Numbered from the stretch's first letter, positions 41,316 to 50,700 are shown. The stretch: DNA of 64,000 nucleotides from Glycomyces terrestris (GCF_003933745.1 NZ_RSEB01000007.1:1-64000), one strand, 5' to 3'. The notes: generated from the sequence alone by a model not told the origin. A program made the numbers and translations.

Positions 41316-42134
41316 ATGGCAGAGAACGACGAATACGTGCCCGACTTCGACATCTCCAGGCCGACCATCGCCCGCGTCTACGACGCGATCCTCGGCGGCA
41401 AGGACAACTTCGCGGCCGACCGCGAGGGCGCGGCCGCCTACATGAAGTACGTGCCCAACGCGAAGGACGTCGCGCTCGACAACCGCGCCGGCCTCAAGAA
41501 GGGCGTGGAGTACATGGCGCGCAAGGGGATCGACCAGTTCCTCGACATCGGCGCCGGGCTGCCCACGATGGAGAACACGCACCAGATCGCGCAGGCGATC
41601 AACCCGGACGCGAAGGTCGTGTACGTGGACAACGACCCGATCGTGCTCGCGCACGGCCGGGCCCTGCTGGCCACCAACAAGTCCACGACGATCGTGACCG
41701 CGGACCTGCGCGACCCCCAGAGCATCCTGGACAACGAGGAGGTGCAGGCCGCGCTCGACTTCACCCGCCCGATCGGGCTCATGGTCGTGGGCCTGCACAT
41801 GCACTTCCACGACGACGAGCAGCCCGACGAGTGGGTGCGGGTCCTCATGGACGCCTGCCCGAGCGGCTCCTACCTGCTCATCACCGACTTCGTGGACACC
41901 GGCGAACCGCTCCAGAAGGCCATCGAGCAGGCCGGCCTGGAGTCCCTGGGCAACGGCTGGATCCGCACGCCCGAGCGCATCCGGGAGCACTTCCTGGGCC
42001 TGCCGCTGGTGGACGACAAGCTGGAGTTCATCCCCCGCTGGTTCCCCGGCGAGCCCGACCGCGAGGTCCCGGCCGTCGAGGACCTCGAGCCCTGGCACAA
42101 GATCATGATGGGCGGCATCGCCTACAAGGCGTAG
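41316..42134 (+). CDS. DUF574 SAM-dependent methyltransferase
   Basis: A 272-aa methyltransferase of the actinobacterial DUF574 (Methyltransf_19) family. The N-terminal PTIARVYDAILGGKDNFAADRE is its hallmark, followed by the SAM site FLDIGAGLPTMENTHQIAQ and YVDNDPIVLAHGRALL. The substrate of the family is not known to me. GAAGAGG is a possible ribosome site. The family is often present in many copies in related genomes; only one is here. Confidence 0.9.
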   Translation: MAENDEYVPDFDISRPTIARVYDAILGGKDNFAADREGAAAYMKYVPNAKDVALDNRAGLKKGVEYMARKGIDQFLDIGAGLPTMENTHQIAQAINPDAKVVYVDNDPIVLAHGRALLATNKSTTIVTADLRDPQSILDNEEVQAALDFTRPIGLMVVGLHMHFHDDEQPDEWVRVLMDACPSGSYLLITDFVDTGEPLQKAIEQAGLESLGNGWIRTPERIREHFLGLPLVDDKLEFIPRWFPGEPDREVPAVEDLEPWHKIMMGGIAYKA

Positions 42135-42151
42135 CCCGCACCGCTCTGCGA

Positions 42152-42181
42152 ACGGCGCGCGGCCCCCGGGCCGCGCGCCGT
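42152..42181. terminator. Hairpin between methyltransferase and XRE genes
   Basis: Perfect 14-bp stem ACGGCGCGCGGCCC with its complement and a 2-nt loop, between convergent genes. Confidence 0.77.
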
Positions 42182-42294
42182 CGGCGTGCCCGGGCATTCC
42201 CGGCACCCCGAGTTCACTCTTCAGGGTGAATTCACGAGGATCGGGCGGAAGCGTCCAGGGGCCGGTTCCGGGCGCCGGAACCGAGAAGCGGTCA

Positions 42295-43173
42295 CTAAGA
42301 GTAGTGGTCGCGGATGATCTTGTGGATGATGTCGGGCGTCTCGCGCGGCTGGGCGGCCTGCACGCAGAGGTGCTCCATCGCCGCCTGGTAGGCGTCCACG
42401 TCGGCGTCCCGGTCGAGGTAGAGCCCGCCGGTGAGGTGCTCCATGTAGATGACGTCGTCGAGCTCGGGGTAGGCGAAGCGCAGCCACGTGAAGGGCGCGC
42501 CGGCGCCGGAGTGGGCGCCGCTGGTGAAGCGCACGATCTGGATCCGCACGTTGGGCCGGTCGCAGGCCTCGATGAGCGAGACGAGCTGCTCGCGCATGAC
42601 GGTGCGCCCGCCGAAGGGCCGGTGCAGCGCGGCCTCGTCGATGACCGTCCACAGGGTCGCCGGGTCGTGCTCGCGGTCGAGCACCTTCTGCCGCGCCATG
42701 CGCGCGTCGATCCGGTTGTCGATCTCCTGGAGCGGGGTGTGCCCGTAGCCGAGCATGAGCAGCGAGCGGGCGTAGTCGCGGGACTGGAGCAGGCCGGGCA
42801 CGAGCTGCACCTCGTAGGTGCGGATCGTGGAGGCGGCGCTCTCCATGTCGAGGTAGGTGGCGAACCAGTCGGGCAGGGCGTCGCCGTACGGGTGCCACCA
42901 GCTGGGCTTGTTCGCCTCGCGGCACAGGGTGAGGACGCGGTCGATCTCGGCCTGGTCCCTGACGCCGTACATGACCATGAGGTCCTCGACGTCCCTGAGC
43001 CGGAACGAGACGCGGCCCAGCTCCATGCGGCTGATCTTCGACTCGGAGCCGCGGATCTCGAAGCCCGCCTCCTTGCGCGTGATGTCCGCGGCCTCGCGGA
43101 GGCGGCGCAGCTGCCCGCCGATGATCATCCGCAGCGCTGTGGGCCCGGTCGGGTTGTCCTCTTTGCTCGCCAT
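42295..43173 (-). CDS. XRE regulator with DUF5753 domain
   Basis: A 292-aa regulator. The helix-turn-helix at residues 18-70 (LRRLREAADITRKEAGFEIRGSESKISRMELGR) is followed by the DUF5753 sensor-like domain with VQLVPGLLQSRDYARSLL and VLDREHDPATLWTVIDEAAL. Such proteins occur next to small DUF397 proteins throughout streptomycete-like genomes and act as paired regulators. The ATG at 43173 has GAGAGGAGG upstream and is preferred to the GTG three codons earlier. Confidence 0.9.
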   Translation of the reverse strand: MASKEDNPTGPTALRMIIGGQLRRLREAADITRKEAGFEIRGSESKISRMELGRVSFRLRDVEDLMVMYGVRDQAEIDRVLTLCREANKPSWWHPYGDALPDWFATYLDMESAASTIRTYEVQLVPGLLQSRDYARSLLMLGYGHTPLQEIDNRIDARMARQKVLDREHDPATLWTVIDEAALHRPFGGRTVMREQLVSLIEACDRPNVRIQIVRFTSGAHSGAGAPFTWLRFAYPELDDVIYMEHLTGGLYLDRDADVDAYQAAMEHLCVQAAQPRETPDIIHKIIRDHYS

Positions 43174-43292
43174 ACCGCCCACCTCCTCTCGCGGGGATCC
43201 GTCCGGCAGGAACAGCTCACCCTGACAGGGTAGCCCGTCGGGCCGGTCCTGCCAGGGTGAGTCTGTCGCCGTTGGGCTTCCGTCCGACGGTC

Positions 43293-43538
43293 CTAAGCGA
43301 TCATGTCGTCGAACTCGCCGTCCTTGGCGCCTTCGACCAGGGCCCGGATCTCGCCGATCGTGTAGATGAGGGCGGGACCCTCGGGGAACCGGGAGTTGCG
43401 CACCGCGATCTCGTCCCCGCCGGGGAGCGCCGCCAGCTCGACGCAGTTGCCGCCGTTGGGGCCGCTGCGGCTGCTCTTGCGCCAGGTCAGCGTCGAGGGG
43501 AGTTCCCCTGCCGGGATGCCGTTGCGTGCCATGTCCAT
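43293..43538 (-). CDS. DUF397 protein
   Basis: An 81-aa protein with the family core TWRKSSRSGPNGGNCVELAAL and IAVRNSRFPEGPALIYT. DUF397 proteins pair with the DUF5753 regulators, and the pair has been likened to toxin-antitoxin or anti-regulator systems. It lies 119 bp upstream of its partner on the same strand. GGAAGG precedes the ATG; a second ATG two codons later is possible. Confidence 0.9.
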   Translation of the reverse strand: MDMARNGIPAGELPSTLTWRKSSRSGPNGGNCVELAALPGGDEIAVRNSRFPEGPALIYTIGEIRALVEGAKDGEFDDMIA

Positions 43539-43688
43539 AGAGATCCTTCCACCAGTGGCCGGTAGGTCCGGCCGGATCTGTCTGCTTGCGCCGAATGCCG
43601 GAGGCGTGGAACCGGGCGCCGGCGGGGAATACCAGACGGACACCGCAGCGGACGATTCCGACATCCCCGCAGTCGATCGGATCAAGTG

Positions 43689-43787
43689 TTGCACATTACA
43701 CACAGTGACTGCACGGGAGGATGGGCGCGCAGATGCACGTGCATCTGCCCGGTGTCGATGCATGTTACGATGAATGTGACAATGCAC
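43689..43787. promoter_or_regulatory. Array of six TGCA-core sites, probable operator
   Basis: Between the DUF397 gene and the 103-aa gene, TGCA cores occur at 43690, 43710, 43734, 43740, 43759 and 43783. Most read ATGCAC or its complement. Two of them form the perfect 16-bp palindrome AGATGCACGTGCATCT (43731-43746). Spacing outside that palindrome is 19-24 bp, about two helical turns, which suits cooperative binding by a regulator such as the adjacent XRE protein. The region is also less GC-rich than its surroundings. Confidence 0.5.
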
Positions 43788-44023
43788 ATAGACACGGCCG
43801 CGCCAGGTGTGCGACCGTTGTCCCGGTCTCAAATGCCGCTAACCGACGTTCCGGGCAGCGACAGGCGGAACGGTGCGAAACCTCCGGGTTCCGCTCCGGC
43901 AATCGCCTTCGATGGAGCGTCGCGCATCGCACAACCGAACACGCCAGTCGTCGTCATGCAGTGCCTGACCGGGCCCCGCCTCGGTGAGGCCCGATCGTCG
44001 CCCGGAGAGGGGTTGGGTGCCAT

Positions 44024-44335
44024 ATGGAACGTCTCGAGGCGCAGACGTTGCTACAGGCAGCCGCGGCAGGCAAGCTGCGGAGCTCGATGTGTCAGCAGGT
44101 GATGGCCATCGAGTACGACCGCAGCGGCCAGGTGCTCTACCGTTGCGCCCGCTCGTGCGGGAAGCACACCGCGGACGCCGCCCAGGTCCAGGCAGGACTC
44201 CTGTGGCACTACCGCGGCCGGAGCATGGGGGAGCACTACGGGCTCCCGGACGAGGACATCGTGGACGACATGTTCGCCTCCCTCCAGCTCGCCTGGATCA
44301 GGGACGGCGACATCTACACGGCGCGCTTCCGCTGA
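44024..44335 (+). CDS. Hypothetical 103-aa protein
   Basis: A soluble protein starting MERLEAQTLLQAAAAGKLRSS, with three cysteines (SSMCQQV, LYRCARSCGKH) and a C-terminal half YGLPDEDIVDDMFASLQLAWIRDGDIYTARFR. GGAGAGGGG lies upstream of the ATG. I recognise no family. It sits on the other side of the TGCA array from the XRE/DUF397 pair and may share their control. Confidence 0.6.
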   Translation: MERLEAQTLLQAAAAGKLRSSMCQQVMAIEYDRSGQVLYRCARSCGKHTADAAQVQAGLLWHYRGRSMGEHYGLPDEDIVDDMFASLQLAWIRDGDIYTARFR

Positions 44336-44377
44336 CCGCAGCGCGTCCCGAAGACCTTTCTCCATTTGGTGGGATAG

Positions 44378-44413
44378 AGCTTCGGGGAGGCCGGTGGGGG
44401 CCTCCCCGAGCTC
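44378..44413 (+). terminator. Terminator of the 103-aa gene
   Basis: Stem CGGGGAGGCC (44383-44392) with GGCCTCCCCG (44399-44408), extended by GAGCT pairs; downstream CTTC. Confidence 0.72.
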
Positions 44414-44460
44414 TTCACCAAGACCAGAACACACCGCGAACAGTGCTGACACACTGAACA

Positions 44461-44493
44461 GAACGGGCGGGACCACCAGGGCCCCGCCCGTTC
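44461..44493. terminator. Second hairpin upstream of the 753-aa gene
   Basis: 11-bp stem GAACGGGCGGG with its complement around an 11-nt loop. It insulates the helical-repeat gene from upstream transcription. The rest of 44494-44740 holds no gene. Confidence 0.6.
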
Positions 44494-44740
44494 GCCGTCC
44501 CCGGCCGCGCAGCGTCGTTCCCGACGGCTCCGACGTTCACGGTGCCGACCTGGCGGGGAGACGAAGCCGGTGCCGGCGGAGGGCGTCGGCGATCCGGCCC
44601 GGGATCAGGCGGACTGGTCGGTCGTCGGTGGTGAAGGGTGCCGGTGGAACGCACCTCCTAGGCTGATCCGCGGGGCGCGGCGGAGCTCGATCGCTGTGGC
44701 TTCCACATTGGAGGCGACGTCGGTCGTCGGGAGGAGACGC

Positions 44741-47002
44741 ATGAGGCATCGTGAAGCGGAGCTCTGGGCGGCGCTGGAGTCCGCGCAGTCGGTGGAGGAC
44801 TTCGAGATACAGCAGGCGCAGCTTGAGGACGTGGTCAGCGGTGCCGAGGCCGGAGGCTTCGCCTCGCTCGCCTTCGTCGCCCGGCGGGCGCTGGCGGACG
44901 CGTACTGCGTGGGGCGGCAATGGGACCGGGCCTTCCCCCTGTTCGCCCGCTGCCTCGCCGAACACGACGCCCGCACGCGTGAATTCGATCCGCGCGAAGA
45001 GGCGGAACTGCGCTCCTGGTACTGCTGGATCATCCGGTCGATGGCCGAGTTCCCGGCCATCGGCCTGCCCCAGATCTCCACCGCGCTCGACGACGTCGAA
45101 CAGCGCTACAAGGCGGCGGGCGGGGACCTCCGGGAGGTGTTCGCGCTCCGCCGCTCCGTGGCGCACATCGCCGCGGTCTGGGAGCAGGAGGAGCATTACT
45201 TCCGGCAGTGGACCGCCGCGGGCGGACCGGACCCGGACAGCATGTGGGACTTCAGCTTGCAGGTCGCCCGGCTCACCGACCGCGGCGACGACGCGGCGGC
45301 GTACGAGCTGGCCTCCGCGGTGCTGGCCGGCGCGCGGACCTTCGCCGAGCCTCCGGTGCCGGTGCAGATCGACATGCTCCTCCCCCTGGTGCGGCTGGGC
45401 CTGCACGCCGAGGCCCGGCGGGCGTTCCGGCTCGCCCGCCGCGGCATCACCCGCGACGTCTACCGCTACGAGTACAGCGGCAGGCTCATCGAGTTCTGCG
45501 CGCTCACCGGGAACCTCGACGCGGGCCTCGAGACGTTCAGCAGGATGATGTGGGGCTTCGCGACCCTGAACCGGCCCACCGGGAAGATGGACTTCGCCGC
45601 CGCGGTGGCGGTGCTGATGCGGCGGATGGTCGACGCCGGCCGCGGCGACGAGCCCGTCGCCTGGGCGAAGCAGGGCGAGGACGAGTACGCCGACGCCGCG
45701 CAGATGCTGGAGCGGATGCGCGGCATCGCGCTCGATCTGGCGGCGCAGTTCGACGCGCGCAACGGCACCACCGCCCAAGGCGACCGGATCCGCGCCCGCC
45801 TCGCCGCGCGACCGGTCGCGCAGGTCCGGATGAGCGCCGCGAGCTACCGGCTCACCGCGGGCATCCCGGCCGGTCTGCCGGCCGAGGAGCTGCTGTCCCA
45901 GGCCGAACGGCACTTCGAGCGCGAGCAGCGCACCGCGGCCCGCGACCACCTCCTGGCACTCGGGCGGCCGCCCGCGCACCTGGCCGCCCGCCATGCGCAT
46001 CTGCGGGCGCTGCTGCACGGCGGACCGGACCAGGGGCCCGCGCTGCACGAAGCCGCCGAGCGGTACCAGGCCGAGGAGGAGTGGGTTCGCTTCGCGCTCT
46101 GCATGTGCGACCTGACGGTCTGGATGGCCGACAACGGGAGGGTCGACGACGCGGCGCCGCTGGTCACCCAGATGCGCGACCTGCTGCGCAGACTGCCCGA
46201 CCAGAGGGCGATCGCACTGGCGGAGTTCGCGTTCGCCAACGTCATGACCGGAGTGGTGGACTCGGAGGAGATCGACCTCGCCCTGGCCCGTGCCGCCGAG
46301 GCCGCCGCCGAGTCCGGCGACCCCTACGTCGTCGCCCTCGTCGCGAACCGGCGGGTGGGCAGGGCGGTGCGGCGGGAGGACCCGCCGGAGCAGGTCATCG
46401 CGCTGGCGGCGACGATGCGCGACGCCGCGTTGGACGCGGACTGGCCGGCCCAGGCGGTCCGCGCGCTCTCCCTCCTGGAGACGGCCCACGCCAGGGCGGG
46501 CACCACGGCCGCGTACCGCCGGGAGGTCGACCGGAGGATCGCCGGGTTCCCTTCGGACACACCGCGTGTCGTGCGGGCGGGCTACGGCTATGCGCAGGCC
46601 CGCGGACTCCTCGCCGACGGCCGGGCGGCAGCGGCCGTCCCCGCCCTGGAGGAGCTGATCGCCGTGGAGCGCCCCAGCGGCGTGCCGACCATGCACTGGC
46701 ACTGGCTCGCCCAGGGCTACGTCGCGGCCGATCGCCTCGACGATGCGGTCGACGCCGCGGAGATCGACGCGGACTTCCTCGACGAGCAGCGGGAACGCGA
46801 CAGCCTCGAGGAGCCCTCGACGGCCGACGCGAACCGTAAGCTGCTCGTCGAGTGCTACCGCCGGCTCGGCGATGCCGAAAGCGCCCTGGAGCACCTGGAG
46901 ATCCTGAGTCGCAACGCCCACAAACGGGACGACGCGCAGCTCCAGGACTACGTGCGGGCGCAGGTCGATCAGGTCCGGCAGGTCATGGCGCGCCGCACCT
47001 GA
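44741..47002 (+). CDS. Large helical-repeat (TPR-like) protein of unknown function
   Basis: A 753-aa protein composed of repeated amphipathic helix pairs from end to end. Examples are AYCVGRQWDRAFPLFARCLAE, VRLGLHAEARRAFRLARRGI, and at the C-terminus YRRLGDAESALEHLEILSRN. There is no recognisable catalytic or DNA-binding domain, no signal peptide and no membrane helix. The start is set by GGGAGGAG just before the ATG; the frame is open further upstream without a ribosome site. It is similar in build to the repeat regions of STAND/SARP regulators but lacks the NTPase part. Its role is open; a scaffold or sensor is a guess. Confidence 0.75.
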   Translation: MRHREAELWAALESAQSVEDFEIQQAQLEDVVSGAEAGGFASLAFVARRALADAYCVGRQWDRAFPLFARCLAEHDARTREFDPREEAELRSWYCWIIRSMAEFPAIGLPQISTALDDVEQRYKAAGGDLREVFALRRSVAHIAAVWEQEEHYFRQWTAAGGPDPDSMWDFSLQVARLTDRGDDAAAYELASAVLAGARTFAEPPVPVQIDMLLPLVRLGLHAEARRAFRLARRGITRDVYRYEYSGRLIEFCALTGNLDAGLETFSRMMWGFATLNRPTGKMDFAAAVAVLMRRMVDAGRGDEPVAWAKQGEDEYADAAQMLERMRGIALDLAAQFDARNGTTAQGDRIRARLAARPVAQVRMSAASYRLTAGIPAGLPAEELLSQAERHFEREQRTAARDHLLALGRPPAHLAARHAHLRALLHGGPDQGPALHEAAERYQAEEEWVRFALCMCDLTVWMADNGRVDDAAPLVTQMRDLLRRLPDQRAIALAEFAFANVMTGVVDSEEIDLALARAAEAAAESGDPYVVALVANRRVGRAVRREDPPEQVIALAATMRDAALDADWPAQAVRALSLLETAHARAGTTAAYRREVDRRIAGFPSDTPRVVRAGYGYAQARGLLADGRAAAAVPALEELIAVERPSGVPTMHWHWLAQGYVAADRLDDAVDAAEIDADFLDEQRERDSLEEPSTADANRKLLVECYRRLGDAESALEHLEILSRNAHKRDDAQLQDYVRAQVDQVRQVMARRT

Positions 47003-47080
47003 TCGGCCCGACCGGAAGGAGCGGACCGGCTGCGGCGGCCACCGGATCACGCCGGAGCACGCCGCCGCGGGCCCGAGGGC

Positions 47081-47881
47081 TCAATCGCGACCCGGTCCGA
47101 CGATGTCGATCTCCGGTCCTTCGACCCCGCTGACCACGGGGGTCCGGGCGATCGGCGCGGATGCGGCATCAGGCGGGCTCGCCGGGATCGCGTCGGGGGC
47201 GGCGTCGTGGATGACCGGGAGCCTCGTCCAGCGGAGCAGGGTGCGGAGCTGGCCCGCGGCGTGCTGGATCGCGGGATCGGCGCCGAAGCGCATGGCGGCC
47301 TCGAGCGCCCGGGTCTCATCGGAGAGGCGCATGGCGCGGCTGCGGTGGTCGGCGAGTTCGATGACGGCTTCGCGGTCACCGGTCGCGGAGAGCAGCACCA
47401 GGACCGGCCGGTAGCTGCCGGTCTGCTCGCGCGCCTCGGCGCTGCCCGGCTGTGAACCGCGGACCTGCTCCAGGCGCACTTCCGAACGGACCCGGGAGAG
47501 GTCGAGGACTGCGGGCGCGCGCCGACCGGGCCTGACCACGGTCAGCTCGGTGCCGTCGAGGTACAGCAGGTCACCCGCGCCCACCCGGAACGCGTAGCCG
47601 ATGGCGTAGGGCCACGTCAGGAAGATGAGCCCGACGATGACGCCGGTGCCCTCGTAGGAGAGCCCGGTGCCGCTGCTGCTGCGGAAGCTCGATCCGTGAT
47701 ACGCGGTCCACTCGAATCCGCCGTCCATGGTTCCGAGGACCACGGACACCGCGATGAGGGCGACCCCGAGGCAGGTGCCGACGATGCGCATGCGGCGAAC
47801 GAGGACCGCCGTCTGTTCGGGGCCGAGGAAGGCGCCGACTCGCGACTCCATGCGCCGACCGCTGAATGATCTACCGGGCAT
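47081..47881 (-). CDS. Membrane protein with PH-like C-terminal domain
   Basis: A 266-aa protein with two transmembrane helices at about residues 30-48 and 73-93, followed by a cytoplasmic domain DLLYLDGTELTVVRPGRRAPAVLDLSRVR of bacterial PH-like appearance, a helical segment and a Pro/Ala-rich tail. The start shares its A with the TGA of the upstream gene (TGATG at 47881), so the two are translationally coupled. An ATG ten codons in is an alternative. Function unknown. Confidence 0.68.
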   Translation of the reverse strand: MPGRSFSGRRMESRVGAFLGPEQTAVLVRRMRIVGTCLGVALIAVSVVLGTMDGGFEWTAYHGSSFRSSSGTGLSYEGTGVIVGLIFLTWPYAIGYAFRVGAGDLLYLDGTELTVVRPGRRAPAVLDLSRVRSEVRLEQVRGSQPGSAEAREQTGSYRPVLVLLSATGDREAVIELADHRSRAMRLSDETRALEAAMRFGADPAIQHAAGQLRTLLRWTRLPVIHDAAPDAIPASPPDAASAPIARTPVVSGVEGPEIDIVGPGRD

Positions 47882-48606
47882 CAGGCCTGGCCGCCGGTCG
47901 CGTCGGAGGGGACGCCGTCGGACGCGGTGTCGAAGGAGGATGCGTCGTAGCCGGCGAAGTCCTTGTACGCCACGACGTTCCGGGACCGCAGGATCTTCAG
48001 CGCCCGCCGCCGGACCTTCCGGAGGACTTCGATGTCGCTCGGCGACAAGGAGGCGACGTCCACCGTCGGGGGCTTCTCGGTGACCCGGAACCGGACGTGG
48101 ACGACGATGGTGCCGACCGCGAACGCCGTCAACAGGAGGAACGGCGCGGCCAGCACCGCGTTCGGGGCGGACTCCCAGGTGCGGAACAGGGCCGCCCCGA
48201 GGGACAGGGTCGCGATCACGACGATCATCACCGTGATGCCGTTCAGGGTCCGGTCCCACTGCCGGTACGGCGTCAGCAGCCACGGCACGAAGAAGCCGAG
48301 GACCGCGCAGGCGGACAGGCCGGCGCCCGCCCACGCCACCGGGAGCAGCGCTTCGTTGTCGACGGCGCCGGTGAGCATGAGGATGCCCAGCGCCACCGCC
48401 GCGCACAGGGAGAAGATCGCGAAGCCGAAACCGAGCCCGGCCACGGCCTTCCCCAGCGCCGTGCGCCGGTACCAGCGGTTCGCGAGCGCCAGCTCCACGT
48501 GCGCGTAGTCGAGCACGACCCGGTTGAGCGCCCCGATCTCGAACGGTTCGAAGGTGTCGTAGACGGTCGCCCACTCATTGGGCTGGATGGCGGCTGCCTT
48601 GGGCAT
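47881..48606 (-). CDS. Four-helix membrane protein
   Basis: A 241-aa protein with a cytoplasmic N-terminus (ALNRVVLDYAHVELALANRWY), four transmembrane helices at about 52-75, 86-108, 122-140 and 150-170, and a soluble tail with LSPSDIEVLRKVRRRALKIL. GAGGAGG precedes the ATG and TAGAAT at 48643-48648 (minus strand) is a likely -10. First gene of a two-gene operon with the PH-like protein. I recognise no family. Confidence 0.68.
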   Translation of the reverse strand: MPKAAAIQPNEWATVYDTFEPFEIGALNRVVLDYAHVELALANRWYRRTALGKAVAGLGFGFAIFSLCAAVALGILMLTGAVDNEALLPVAWAGAGLSACAVLGFFVPWLLTPYRQWDRTLNGITVMIVVIATLSLGAALFRTWESAPNAVLAAPFLLLTAFAVGTIVVHVRFRVTEKPPTVDVASLSPSDIEVLRKVRRRALKILRSRNVVAYKDFAGYDASSFDTASDGVPSDATGGQA

Positions 48607-48788
48607 CGGGCCTCCTCGATCTCGGTGGCGACGCCGCCGCGAATTCTACGGAACGAGCGCAAGAGCACTCGCCGGCGCTGCGAAGACCGGCGGGCGGGAC
48701 GCGGAGGAAATCTGACCCAAATCTGACCGGCGGGCCGGAATCGGCCGCCCAGAGCCGGACCCAGCCCGACCGGACCTGAGAGAACACG

Positions 48789-48826
48789 AACGGCCCATGA
48801 CCGGGAAGTCCCTGGTCAGGGCCGTT
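48789..48826 (-). terminator. Terminator of tRNA-Arg
   Basis: Outer stem AACGGCCC with GGGCCGTT enclosing an imperfect inner stem, 27 bp downstream of the tRNA on the minus strand. Confidence 0.7.
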
Positions 48827-48852
48827 TCGGCTGGTGTCTGCGGTGGCAGGAG

Positions 48853-48925
48853 TGCCCCAGGCAGGATTCGAACCTGCGACGCACGGTTTAGGAAACCGAC
48901 GCTCTATCCCCTGAGCTACTGGGGC
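48853..48925 (-). tRNA. tRNA-Arg (CCT)
   Basis: 73 nt. Acceptor GCCCCAG pairs with CTGGGGC, D arm GCTCAGGGGATAGAGC, anticodon loop TTCCTAA with CCT (reads AGG), T arm GGTTCGAATCC. No 3' CCA is encoded, unlike the tRNA-Tyr in this window. Confidence 0.96.
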
Positions 48926-48939
48926 GACGGATGCCGAGT

Positions 48940-50694
48940 CTAGCCGATCGGTCGGGCGCGGGCGAGGCGGCGCAGCTCGACCGCGGCGAGCCTGGCGGTC
49001 TCGGCCGCGTCGTCGTCGGGCTGCTGCTGGGAGCGGCGCTCGGCGTCGACGCGGTGCAGGTACGTCTCGACTTCGAGGGCCCGGCGGGGCTCCTCCCAGC
49101 CGAGGACGGCGCCGGCGAGGGCCGCGGCGTCCATCGCGGCGCGGGTGCCGCGGTCGAAGCTCTCGATGGACAGGCGCAGGCGGCGGGTGAGCAGGTCGTC
49201 CAGGTGCAGCGCGCCCTCGTACCGCGCGGCGTACACGATCTCCGCGCGCAGGTAGTCGCTGTCGGCGACCGGGCGGGCGAGCTGCGGCTGCTCGGCGACC
49301 ATCTGGAGGAGCTGCGACGCGAGGTTCCCGTAGCGGCGCAGCAGGTGCTCCACGACCTCGACGGACACCTTGGCGCGCTTCGCCATGCGGGCCCGCGCGC
49401 TCCAGTAGACGTCGAAGCCGTCGGCCCCGAGGAGGGGGAGGAGGTGCGTGCCGCTGGCCGGGACGTCGGGGCCGAGCCGCGCGGCGGCGGCGTCGACCGC
49501 GTCCCGCGCCATGATCCGGTAGGTCGTGAGCTTGCCGCCCGCCACGAAGAACAGGCCCGGCTCGGGCTCGACCACGGCGTGCTCGCGGCTGAGCTTCGAG
49601 GTCTCCTCGGTCTCGCCGCGCAGCAGCGGGCGCAGCCCCGCGTAGACGCCCTCGACCTCGGACACGTCGAGGCGCTTGCCGAGGACGTCGCTCGCCTGCT
49701 GGAGCAGGTACGCGACGTCGCTCGCCGACGCCGCCGGGTGGGCCGGGTCGAGGTCCCACGCGGTGTCCGTGGTGCCCACCAGCCAGTGCCGGTCCCACGG
49801 GATGATGAACAGGACGCTCCACTTCGTGCGGGAGATGATCCCCGCCGAGCCCCGGATCGCCGACCCCGGCAGCACCAGGTGCACGCCCTTCGACGCCTTC
49901 ACCGCCATGCCCGACCGCTCCGGGAGCATCCGCGCCAGCTCGTCGCTCCACACCCCGGCCGCGCAGACGACCGTGCGCGCCTTGACGAACCGCTTCACGC
50001 CCGCCTCGACGTCGAGGACCTCCACGCCCGAGAGGCGGCCCCGCTCGCGGCCGAAGCCCACCGCCTGCGCCGAGGTCACCACGGTCGCGCCGAGCGAGGC
50101 GGCGGTGCGCGCCAGCGACACCACCAGGCGGGCGTCGTCCACCTGCGCGTCGTAGTAGCGGATCGCGCCGCGGACGCGCGGGTCGAGGTCGGGGAAGGCC
50201 CGGAGCGCGCCGGCCCGGGACAGGTGCCGGTGCCACGGCAGGCCCCCGCGGCCGCGGCCGGGGCCGAGCGCGCTGGCGAGCACATCGTAGGCGGCGACGC
50301 CCGCGCCGTAGTACGCCCGCTCCCAGACCCCCTTGAGCGGCAGCAGGAACGGCACCGGCCGCACCAGGTGCGGGGCCAGGCTCCCGGCGAGGAGGCCGCG
50401 CTCGGTGAGCGCCTCGTGGACGAGGCCGAGCTCGAGCTGCTCGAGGTAGCGCAGGCCGCCGTGGACGAGCTTGCTGGAGCGCGAGGAGGTCCCGGACGCC
50501 AGGTCGCGGGCCTCGACGAGCGCGGTCTTCAGCCCCCGCGAGGCGGCGTCGACGGCCGCCCCCGCGCCGGTCGCGCCGCCGCCGACGACGAGCACGTCGA
50601 ACTCCTCGCGCCCGAGCCGCTCCAGGTCCGCCCGCCGCCGCTCCGGAGAGAGGCGGCCGGCCTGCGATCGGGTCCAGGACACGGGCGTGCGCAT
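48940..50694 (-). CDS. glpD: Aerobic glycerol-3-phosphate dehydrogenase
   Basis: A 584-aa FAD enzyme oxidising glycerol 3-phosphate to dihydroxyacetone phosphate and passing electrons to the quinone pool at the inner face of the membrane. FAD site VVGGGATGAGAAVDAASRGL near residue 36, SSKLVHGGLRYLEQ, GIISRTKWSVLFIIPWDRHW and FFVAGGKLTTYRIMA are all typical, and the C-terminal helical GlpD cap domain is present. The start MRTPVSW follows TATCGT by 6 nt. No glycerol kinase or facilitator gene is nearby. Confidence 0.94.
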   Translation of the reverse strand: MRTPVSWTRSQAGRLSPERRRADLERLGREEFDVLVVGGGATGAGAAVDAASRGLKTALVEARDLASGTSSRSSKLVHGGLRYLEQLELGLVHEALTERGLLAGSLAPHLVRPVPFLLPLKGVWERAYYGAGVAAYDVLASALGPGRGRGGLPWHRHLSRAGALRAFPDLDPRVRGAIRYYDAQVDDARLVVSLARTAASLGATVVTSAQAVGFGRERGRLSGVEVLDVEAGVKRFVKARTVVCAAGVWSDELARMLPERSGMAVKASKGVHLVLPGSAIRGSAGIISRTKWSVLFIIPWDRHWLVGTTDTAWDLDPAHPAASASDVAYLLQQASDVLGKRLDVSEVEGVYAGLRPLLRGETEETSKLSREHAVVEPEPGLFFVAGGKLTTYRIMARDAVDAAAARLGPDVPASGTHLLPLLGADGFDVYWSARARMAKRAKVSVEVVEHLLRRYGNLASQLLQMVAEQPQLARPVADSDYLRAEIVYAARYEGALHLDDLLTRRLRLSIESFDRGTRAAMDAAALAGAVLGWEEPRRALEVETYLHRVDAERRSQQQPDDDAAETARLAAVELRRLARARPIG

Positions 50695-50700
50695 GCGTTC

